Below are positions 6,277-11,948 of a stretch of DNA of 11,948 nt, one piece after another. Every line of letters begins with the position of its first letter. The stretch's first letter is position 1. The DNA is taken from NCBI GenBank assembly GCA_902797705.1, contig CADBTX010000052.1:1-11948 (forward strand), read 5' to 3'. The translations under genes and the position numbers were made by a program. The DNA is from an uncultured Lachnospiraceae bacterium. GTDB lineage: Bacteria > Bacillota > Clostridia > Lachnospirales > Lachnospiraceae. The notes under the pieces are model-generated. The model was not told the origin of the DNA. It searched no databases and saw only the letters and a list, made by a program, of their open reading frames with translations.

Positions 6277-6906
6277 ATGGTCTCGCACCCCATGATACTG
6301 CTGTTTTACAGGATTTCTGCCTTCTTCAATACGATGATGGGCATCTTTCATAAAAAAACAACAGAAAATAATTATTTTATTAATAAATCATATATTCCCT
6401 CTCCCGATGACCCCCTTATTGAAGACCAGGACGGAAAGGCCGGCTTAAGGTACGGTTCAAAGACCTTTGCCCACTCCGGCTGTGCCGCTGCCGCTGTATA
6501 CAATGCCCTTCGGATCCTTGGGGATCCCGTACCCCTCGCGGATATCATCCGTCACTTCGAGGGACACGGCGCCGCATTCTTCGCAGCTCTCGGCACCGCT
6601 CCCCAGGCAGCGGTGAAATATTTTTCGGGTCTCGGCTATTATCCGATAAGAACCTCAAACAGAAGGAAATTCAGGGAACTCGCTGAAAACTCAGATGTTA
6701 TGATATTTACCATAATGAATGACCGGCGGAGTATACGGCGTATGCTCCACACCATGTGCGTAGAGCATAACAATGCCTGCTTTACCGTCCATAATTCACA
6801 CGGCAGAGCGGAAACCTATCCAAACTATGATGAAATGATGGCTAATCTGGGGGACGGCGGCGGAAAGGCCGATGGAGTGTATTTGGTGGGGATTAGAAAG
6901 TGTTGA
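6277..6906 (+). CDS. Uncharacterised protein with probable papain-like (C39-type) cysteine peptidase fold
   Basis: The product is 209 residues, or 212 if the ATG at 6268 is used. I chose 6277 because AAAGGA (6263-6268) lies 8 bases upstream of it, whereas it touches or overlaps the first ATG. Residues 3-23 are hydrophobic and end at HKK, suggesting membrane association or an uncleaved signal. From about residue 57, YGSKTFAHSGCAAAAVYNAL resembles the nucleophile helix of C39-like peptidases with Cys69. His158 (MLHTMC) and Asn173 (TVHN) fall where a catalytic His and Asn/Asp would be. The usual CGP triplet is replaced by CAA, so activity is uncertain. The gene is alone on this strand, divergent from flgB and convergent with the glycerol cluster. 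The fold assignment is by pattern, and the substrate and role are unknown. It could instead be a non-catalytic relative. Confidence 0.75.
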   Translation: MVSHPMILLFYRISAFFNTMMGIFHKKTTENNYFINKSYIPSPDDPLIEDQDGKAGLRYGSKTFAHSGCAAAAVYNALRILGDPVPLADIIRHFEGHGAAFFAALGTAPQAAVKYFSGLGYYPIRTSNRRKFRELAENSDVMIFTIMNDRRSIRRMLHTMCVEHNNACFTVHNSHGRAETYPNYDEMMANLGDGGGKADGVYLVGIRKC

Positions 6907-6911
6907 GGGAA

Positions 6912-6960
6912 CCCTCATCCGCCCTTCGGGCACCTTCCCCCTTAAAAAGGGGGAAGGCTT
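6912..6960 (+). repeat. Palindromic intergenic repeat, copy 1 after the C39-like gene
   Basis: The element starts CCCTCAT and ends AGGGGGAAGGCTT, the same ends as the copies at 5636-5682 and 7021-7070. It holds a small GCCC/GGGC hairpin (6921-6931). It also holds an 11-bp perfect stem, CCTTCCCCCTT with AAGGGGGAAGG (6933-6957), followed by CTTT, so it may also terminate the rightward gene. The 13-mer CTTCGGGCACCTT recurs at 6924-6936 and 6973-6985. I recall similar stem-loop spacers from other Clostridia genomes, but have no database support here. Confidence 0.8.
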
Positions 6961-6989
6961 TAAAGGATCATACTTCGGGCACCTTAACG

Positions 6990-7022
6990 GGCACTGATGC
7001 GCACAGCGCATCATAACGTGCC
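6990..7022 (+). other. Bulged hairpin between convergent genes
   Basis: TGATGCGC and GCGCATCA form a perfect 8-bp stem with an ACA loop (6995-7013). An outer GGCAC/GTGCC pairing (6990-6994 with 7018-7022) extends it past a four-base bulge. It separates the two palindromic repeats and is part of the same stem-loop-rich spacer. Confidence 0.6.
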
Positions 7023-7070
7023 TCAAAATGCTCCACCGGAGCATTTTGCCCCTTAAAAAGGGGGAAGGCT
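7021..7070 (+). repeat. Palindromic intergenic repeat, copy 2 beside the DUF1667 gene
   Basis: This 50-base element reads CCTCAAAATGCTCC at its start and ends AAGGGGGAAGGCT. Its last 22 bases (7049-7070) are identical to 6938-6959. Overall it is the closest relative of the minus-strand element inside the flagellar operon. The first half is a perfect 11-bp hairpin and the second half a CCCCTT/AAGGGG stem. Confidence 0.8.
7024..7048. terminator. Bidirectional terminator-like hairpin between convergent genes
   Basis: CAAAATGCTCC and GGAGCATTTTG form a perfect 11-bp stem with a three-base loop. The A tract on one side and T tract on the other give a terminator shape on either strand. It sits 31 bases beyond the stop of the minus-strand DUF1667 gene and downstream of the plus-strand C39-like gene. 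The U runs are only four bases long and lie within the stem, so strength is uncertain. Confidence 0.6.
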
Positions 7071-7078
7071 ATAGAAAG

Positions 7079-7447
7079 TCAACCTGCGCGGTCTACGTTT
7101 CGTGTGGCGATAACGTCAACACCGGTGCCGGCCACGTTGCTCACAACCACATCGCCGATATGCTTAGGAGCTGTAACAACGGCTGCGTCAATATCTTTCA
7201 TTACTTCAAAGATCTTGTCCTTCGGGATATCGCTCTTGGTCTTAACGGGAAGACGAGGCTTGTCTCCGTCCTTTATCACAACCGTGCTGGTCACGATACG
7301 TGTCGGATCCGTAACCTCCTTACGGGCGTAGATATCTCCCTTCTGGCAGGTATTTCCCTCAACGCTCACCACTTCTCCCTTGTCCATCTGGACCGTGATC
7401 AGACAACCCATGGGGCAGCCGATACATGTAAGTTCTTTCGTAGTCAT
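7079..7447 (-). CDS. DUF1667 four-cysteine protein of the glycerol-3-phosphate oxidation module
   Basis: The 122-residue protein begins with TCIGCPMGC, giving Cys8, Cys11 and Cys15 in a C-x2-C-x3-C pattern, with Cys34 in GNTCQKGD. This matches DUF1667 and suggests an iron-sulfur or metal site of the kind seen in electron-transfer proteins. The rest is a small beta-rich domain with IVTSTVVIKDG and KIFEVMKDI segments and no membrane span. It is the last gene of the cluster, 16 bases after the FAD oxidoreductase, with AAGGAGG 11 bases before the ATG. By position it could take the electron-transfer role that GlpC plays in enterobacterial GlpABC, although it is far shorter and unrelated in sequence. 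That role is inference; family membership is firmer. Confidence 0.88.
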   Translation of the reverse strand: MTTKELTCIGCPMGCLITVQMDKGEVVSVEGNTCQKGDIYARKEVTDPTRIVTSTVVIKDGDKPRLPVKTKSDIPKDKIFEVMKDIDAAVVTAPKHIGDVVVSNVAGTGVDVIATRNVDRAG

Positions 7448-7463
7448 TATTCTCTCTGCCTCC

Positions 7464-8729
7464 TTATTCCTTTTCTATCTTGATGGTAATAGTCTTAAGG
7501 TTCGGGTATTCTGAAAGCTTCTTCTTCTGGAGTATTACCTGCTCCATTTCGCCGGGAGCCATGATGCGCTTCTGATTATGCATCACCCTTTCATCGTCAA
7601 AGTAAACGCTCACATAGGAGTCCTGGAAAACAGCCCCTACGCGGAAGCGTACTGTAAGAAGATCGTCCATCCTGTCTGTATCCAGGGTGCAGGGTACTGT
7701 ATAGCGCGCTCCCTCTGTGGCAACCAGCTTAATGGGCTCTTTATCGCTCTTAACCGCGCCTTCCTTAACAAACTTCGACGCATTTTCTCCCGCCTTTTTC
7801 GCTTCCTCGGAAACAAAGTCAACCAGATCATGCACGTGGAGCACATTTCCGCAGGCAAATACACCCGGGATGCTGGTTTCAAGGGACTCATTTACCACAG
7901 GACCGCTGGTAACGGGGTTAAGCTCTACACCGGCGCTCTTCGAAAGCTCGTTCTCAGGGATAAGTCCGCAGGAGAGAAGGAGCGTATCACAGGTGTATCT
8001 CTCCTCGGTACCGGGTATGGGCTTCATGTCAGGGCCTACCTTGGCAATGGTAACTGCGGAAACCCTTTCCTTACCCTCGATATCCACAACTGTGTGGGAA
8101 AGCTTAAGGGGAATACCGAAGTCATCAAGACACTGAACGATATTTCTCTTCAAGCCGCCTGAGAAGGGCAGAAGCTCTGCAACAACCTTAACCTTTGCCC
8201 CTTCAAGGGTCATACGGCGGGCCATGATGAGTCCGATGTCGCCGGATCCCAGGATCACCACCTCACGTCCGGGCATGTATCCTTCGATATTTACAAGACG
8301 CTGCGCCGTACCTGCAGAGAAGATACCTGCCGGCCTGTAACCGGGAATGTTCAGGGCGCCTCTCGGCCTCTCACGGCATCCCATGGCAAGGATAACAGCT
8401 CCGGCCTGTATCTCAAACATGCCGTCAGTCTTGTTCATTGCTGTTACAACCCTGTCAGCCGAGATATCCATTACCATGGTGTTCAGCTTATACTCTATCT
8501 TTTCGTCAAATACCTGCTTCATAAAGCGGTACGCATATTCCGGGCCTGTCAGCTCCTCTTTGAAGGTGTGAAGACCAAACCCGTTATGGATGCACTGGTT
8601 TAATATTCCGCCAAGCTCATGGTCACGTTCAAGGATGAGAATGGACTGCGTCCCGGCTTCCCTTGCTGCAACCGCTGCCGCAAGACCCGCAGGGCCTCCG
8701 CCTACGATGACAATATCATATTTCTGCAT
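7464..8729 (-). CDS. FAD/NAD-dependent oxidoreductase of the glycerol cluster
   Basis: The 421-residue flavoprotein has two Rossmann folds. The FAD site is VGGGPAG at 9-15 and the NAD(P)-type site GSGDIG is at 161-166. AVILAMGCRERPRG (111-124) and SIPGVFACGNVLHVHD (286-301) are typical of the pyridine nucleotide-disulfide oxidoreductase superfamily. GGILNQCIHNGFG (40-52) marks the subfamily often found beside GlpA-like dehydrogenases. There is no CxxxxC redox disulfide near the FAD site. The stop of the upstream dehydrogenase and this ATG share one base (TAATG), and its GGAGGAG site lies in that gene's last codons, so the two are translationally coupled. It probably passes electrons from glycerol-3-phosphate oxidation to NAD or another carrier; the acceptor cannot be read from the sequence. 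It is not an obvious GlpB homologue. Confidence 0.9.
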   Translation of the reverse strand: MQKYDIVIVGGGPAGLAAAVAAREAGTQSILILERDHELGGILNQCIHNGFGLHTFKEELTGPEYAYRFMKQVFDEKIEYKLNTMVMDISADRVVTAMNKTDGMFEIQAGAVILAMGCRERPRGALNIPGYRPAGIFSAGTAQRLVNIEGYMPGREVVILGSGDIGLIMARRMTLEGAKVKVVAELLPFSGGLKRNIVQCLDDFGIPLKLSHTVVDIEGKERVSAVTIAKVGPDMKPIPGTEERYTCDTLLLSCGLIPENELSKSAGVELNPVTSGPVVNESLETSIPGVFACGNVLHVHDLVDFVSEEAKKAGENASKFVKEGAVKSDKEPIKLVATEGARYTVPCTLDTDRMDDLLTVRFRVGAVFQDSYVSVYFDDERVMHNQKRIMAPGEMEQVILQKKKLSEYPNLKTITIKIEKE

Positions 8730-10183
8730 TATTCTCCTCCTTTCCCGGCCTTTGACCGCTCAGGGGCTATTACTGACTTACCGCCGCTCTTTGTGATATT
8801 CTCAACGGGAATACCAAGCTCACGGTTTATGATCTCCATTACTCTCGGTGAGCAGAAGCCTGCCTGGCATCTTCCCATTCCGGCTCTGGTACGTCTCTTT
8901 ACACCGTCGAGGGAACGGGCACCCAGGGGACGTCTTATGGCGTCAATGATCTCACCCTCGGAAATAGACTCGCACCGGCAGATTATCTGTCCGTATGCGG
9001 GCTCTTTCTTGATGAGCTCGTTCCTTTCCTCTACAGACATATTTGAAGGATTCAGGATACCCTTTCTCTTACCGTTCCAGTTTTCTTTCTTTGCAGGTTT
9101 TGCAAGGTCGCAGACTATCCCCGCAACCATCTTGCCGATGGCAGGGCTGCTGGTAAGTCCGGGGGATTCAATTCCGGCACAGTCGATAAAGCCCGGAGCT
9201 TCCTTAACTTCGCCGATCACGAATTCATGGTTGTCCTCATGGGCACGAAGTCCCGCAAAGCTGGTGATGACCTTCCTTGCAACAGGAAGATTCTTTACAT
9301 GCATCCCGGCCTTTTCAATAAGATCATTGATGCCAGCCGCTGTTGTTGCGGTAGCTTCCTTATCCTCGATATCGATGGCTGTGGGACCTACTATGAGGTT
9401 TCCGTGAATGGTAGGTGATACCAGCACTCCCTTTCCCAGCTTTGTAGGCTGAGGGAAGATGGTCTTTGAAACAAGATTTCCCACTTCCTTATCGAGAAGG
9501 CAGTAGTCACCGCGTCTCGGCGTGATGTGGATCTTCTTGTCTGCAACCATGTTGTGGAATTTGTCGGAATAGACTCCGGCTGCATTGATCACGTACTTTG
9601 TCTTGTATTCTCCGTTATTTGTGCGTATATGCCAGATGCCCTCCTCATCACGGTTAAGGGTCTCGGCTTCTGTATTAAAGAAGAAATCAACTCCGTTAAC
9701 CGCTGCATTCTCGGCCATGGCGATATTCAGCATGAAGGGACAGATGATGCCACCGGTGGGAGCATAGAGTGCCGCACAGGCTTCATCAGCAAGGTTTGGC
9801 TCCATCTTATGAAGCTCTTCCCTGTCAAGAAGCTTTAACTCTTTTACTCCGTTGGCAATGCCTCTGTCATAGAGCTCTTTAAGTCCGCCCTTCTCCTCTT
9901 CATGAATGCAGACCACAAGGGATCCGTTCCTTGTAAAGGGGATGTCCAGATCTTCACAGAGCTGACCCATCATCTCGTTTCCCTCTACATTGAGTTTCGC
10001 CATAAGGGAACCTTCGGCTGCGTCGAATCCGGCATGCACAATGGCACTGTTTGCCTTACTTGTTCCGGAGCAGACATCTTCGCCCTTTTCAAGTACGCAC
10101 ACATTGAGATCGTACTTGCTGAGCTCACGAGCGGTAGCACTTCCGCTGACACCTGCCCCGATAATGATACAATCGTAGGTCAT
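8729..10183 (-). CDS. glpA: GlpA-type anaerobic glycerol-3-phosphate dehydrogenase subunit (FAD, [2Fe-2S])
   Basis: This enzyme oxidises sn-glycerol-3-phosphate to dihydroxyacetone phosphate. The 484-residue protein has a DAO-type FAD fold with IIIGAGVSG at 6-14. The conserved SGTSKANSAIVHAGFD block lies near 38-53 and PRRGDYCLLD near 225. The C-terminal BFD-like [2Fe-2S] domain has Cys402, Cys404, Cys439 and Cys444 (CRC, then CQAGFC), as in GlpA and NirB. No membrane segment is evident. I start it at ATG 10183, which has AAAGGA about 6 bases upstream and puts the FAD motif at the N-terminus. The frame stays open back to 10375, but that stretch covers a terminator-like hairpin and encodes nothing recognisable. 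L-2-hydroxyglutarate oxidase-like enzymes share the N-terminal fold; the iron-sulfur domain and glpF/glpK neighbours favour GlpA. Confidence 0.92.
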   Translation of the reverse strand: MTYDCIIIGAGVSGSATARELSKYDLNVCVLEKGEDVCSGTSKANSAIVHAGFDAAEGSLMAKLNVEGNEMMGQLCEDLDIPFTRNGSLVVCIHEEEKGGLKELYDRGIANGVKELKLLDREELHKMEPNLADEACAALYAPTGGIICPFMLNIAMAENAAVNGVDFFFNTEAETLNRDEEGIWHIRTNNGEYKTKYVINAAGVYSDKFHNMVADKKIHITPRRGDYCLLDKEVGNLVSKTIFPQPTKLGKGVLVSPTIHGNLIVGPTAIDIEDKEATATTAAGINDLIEKAGMHVKNLPVARKVITSFAGLRAHEDNHEFVIGEVKEAPGFIDCAGIESPGLTSSPAIGKMVAGIVCDLAKPAKKENWNGKRKGILNPSNMSVEERNELIKKEPAYGQIICRCESISEGEIIDAIRRPLGARSLDGVKRRTRAGMGRCQAGFCSPRVMEIINRELGIPVENITKSGGKSVIAPERSKAGKGGE

Positions 10184-10204
10184 GTTTTTTCCTTTCCTGT
10201 GTTT

Positions 10205-10239
10205 AAAAAGACGACGGAGCCTGATGCTTCCGCCGCCGT
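10205..10239 (-). terminator. Terminator-like hairpin directly upstream of glpA
   Basis: In the leftward transcript, ACGGCGG pairs with CCGTCGT (7 bp, one G-U), or a longer bulged version through GGA/TCC and GC/GC forms. The sequence CTTTTT follows at once. The T run ends about 21 bases before the glpA ATG. This is a standard intrinsic terminator layout placed in a leader. It may simply end the glpK-glpF message, or be a conditional attenuator like those relieved by GlpP in Bacillus subtilis glp leaders. Confidence 0.65.
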
Positions 10240-10483
10240 TTCTCCTAGTCTGATAGCAACTGAATGATAATTTAGTTGAATTTAAGATAAAATGGACTGC
10301 TTCATGAGCCACGTTCCGTAATATAACGGATTGCTCCGCGCTGGCGCGCTCCCGCACTCCTACCCCCACTCGCATTCCGCTGATTTACTTCGTAAATCGC
10401 TCCTTGCTCGTGTGGGTTCACGATCAAATCCATCCGGCTTTTTGTGCAAGCACAAAAGCCGGCTGAGACTTGATCGTTTTATA
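10240..10483 (-). other. Palindrome-rich noncoding gap between glpF and glpA
   Basis: No gene is evident here. The stretch contains nested inverted repeats. CGATCAA/TTGATCG (10421-10427 with 10470-10476) encloses CCGGC...GCCGG (10434-10462, one bulged T). GATTTAC/GTAAATC with a TTC loop is at 10382-10398, a CGCG/CGCG hairpin at 10337-10348, and TCCGT/ACGGA at 10315-10330. The nested structure is followed by TTTTATAT in the plus-strand direction, where no gene reads through. An AT-rich segment at 10255-10295 could hold a weak leftward promoter, but no convincing -35/-10 pair was found. Confidence 0.6.
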
Positions 10484-11197
10484 TTACATGTTAAATATCG
10501 CCATGTATACGAATGAGGCTACTACGCCGCCGCAGATGGGAGCGATAAGGGGAATCCAGCCATAGCCCCAGTTGGGATCCTTGTTGCCCTTGTTAGGTCC
10601 AAGGAGCTGATAAGCAAAACGGGGAGCTGAATCTCTTGCAGCATTCATTGCGTATCCGGTAAGTCCGCCGAAGGAAGCACCGCAGGCAACGATAACGCCG
10701 TAAACGAGTATCCATGAAACACCTGATGCACCTGCATCACCGGGGATTGCTGCCAGGGTGAATACAAGAACGAAGGTAGCAACAAACTCTGACAGGAAGT
10801 TAAGTCCAACATTGGGGATGGAAGGTCCTGTGCAGAAGCAGCCGCGTACGGTAGCATCATCGGGAGTAGCCTTGATGTGATCTCCGAAGAGAACCATAAG
10901 GATAGCAGCTCCTACAAAGCCGCCGAGCATCTGGGCGATGATATATCCGGGAACAAGGCCCCAGTCAAGTCCGCCGCGGATAGCTGCGCCGATGGTAACA
11001 GCGGGATTAAAGTGAGCGCCTGAAAGAGCGCCGAAAGTGAACGCGGGAACCATAACTGCCATTCCCCATCCAATAAGGATGTAAACAGCTCCGCCTCCCT
11101 TAAAGCCTGACTTCTCCAGATTCACGTTACAGCATACACCGTCTCCGAGGAGAACCAGAATCGCGGTTCCTACAAATTCAGCAATATAAGCCTGCAT
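10484..11197 (-). CDS. glpF: Glycerol uptake facilitator GlpF (aquaglyceroporin)
   Basis: GlpF is a six-helix channel that lets glycerol enter the cell by diffusion. The 237-residue protein has the first half-helix motif SGAHFNPAVT with NPA at 64-66. The second is MNAARD, with Asn185-Ala186-Ala187 instead of NPA. By motif spacing, Trp44, Tyr182 and Arg188 align with the Escherichia coli GlpF selectivity-filter residues Trp48, Phe200 and Arg206. Asp189 after the arginine is typical of glycerol channels rather than water-only aquaporins. Six hydrophobic segments are visible. The ATG at 11197 has AGGAGG 9 bases upstream. It follows glpK after 95 bases, consistent with one transcript, and the kinase would trap the imported glycerol as glycerol-3-phosphate. 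Confidence 0.95.
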   Translation of the reverse strand: MQAYIAEFVGTAILVLLGDGVCCNVNLEKSGFKGGGAVYILIGWGMAVMVPAFTFGALSGAHFNPAVTIGAAIRGGLDWGLVPGYIIAQMLGGFVGAAILMVLFGDHIKATPDDATVRGCFCTGPSIPNVGLNFLSEFVATFVLVFTLAAIPGDAGASGVSWILVYGVIVACGASFGGLTGYAMNAARDSAPRFAYQLLGPNKGNKDPNWGYGWIPLIAPICGGVVASFVYMAIFNM

Positions 11198-11238
11198 AAA
11201 CTAAAACCTCCTTTTGATTTACATCTTATTTTACGCCC

Positions 11239-11266
11239 CCGCCGGAGACATCAGGCACTCCGGCGG
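11239..11266 (-). other. Stem-loop between glpK and glpF
   Basis: CCGCCGGAG and CTCCGGCGG form a perfect 9-bp stem around a 10-base loop, about 26 bases after the glpK stop. No T run follows in the leftward direction, so it does not look like a full terminator. It could stabilise or process the message, giving different levels of kinase and channel. The 12-mer CACTCCGGCGGA inside it also occurs in the repeat between flgB and flgC. Confidence 0.6.
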
Positions 11267-11292
11267 ATAGCGAAAGTTCATGATTATTCAGA

Positions 11293-11948
<656 letters not shown>

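Noticed and set aside
7028..7483. Plus-strand open frame opposite the DUF1667 gene
   Set aside because: It starts within a palindromic repeat and runs antisense to a conserved four-cysteine protein.
8619..9407. Plus-strand open frame of 262 codons opposite glpA and the FAD oxidoreductase
   Set aside because: It is antisense to conserved coding sequence, with no ribosome binding site or domain; treated as a shadow frame.
10184..10375. 64-residue N-terminal extension of the GlpA-like protein
   Set aside because: The frame is open, but it spans the hairpin terminator, lacks a suitable ribosome binding site and would displace the FAD motif from the N-terminus.

Overview
The window looks like chromosome from a motile anaerobic Firmicute of class Clostridia, probably Lachnospiraceae or a relative. 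That rests on the Bacillus/Clostridium flagellar gene order (flgB-flgC-fliE-fliF-fliG-fliH-fliI), FliG and FliI of Firmicute type, AGGAGG ribosome binding sites, and an anaerobic FAD/Fe-S glycerol-3-phosphate module with a DUF1667 protein. Genus is not assignable by eye.

Layout. Positions 1-6086 (minus strand) are the promoter-proximal part of a large flagellar operon: flgB, flgC (proximal rod), fliE (rod/MS-ring adaptor), fliF (MS ring), fliG (rotor switch), fliH and fliI (export ATPase regulator and ATPase; fliI runs off the left edge). fliF through fliI are tightly packed or overlapping. The three upstream junctions (flgB/flgC, flgC/fliE, fliE/fliF) are long, and each carries RNA stem-loops or repeats. 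Positions 6087-6276 are a divergent control region. A good sigma-A-type promoter for the flagellar operon and a promoter for a rightward gene have overlapping -10 boxes.

Positions 6277-6906 (plus) encode a protein of unknown role with a likely papain-like, C39-type cysteine peptidase fold. Positions 6907-7078 lie between convergent genes and are packed with palindromes. They include two copies of a repeat that also occurs inside the flagellar operon (5636-5682).

Positions 7079-11948 (minus) are a glycerol catabolism cluster. In transcription order it holds glpK (5' end off the right edge), glpF, a 300-base palindromic gap ending in a terminator-like hairpin, a GlpA-type FAD/[2Fe-2S] dehydrogenase, a second FAD/NAD oxidoreductase and a four-cysteine DUF1667 protein. 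Glycerol enters through GlpF and is phosphorylated by GlpK. The last three proteins probably form an anaerobic glycerol-3-phosphate dehydrogenase complex.

No defence system, prophage, insertion sequence, tRNA, rRNA or CRISPR array was seen. The most unusual signals are the shared divergent promoter, the repeat family placed between flagellar genes, the 36-base tandem hairpin array before fliF, the divergent C39-like protein, and the terminator directly upstream of glpA.
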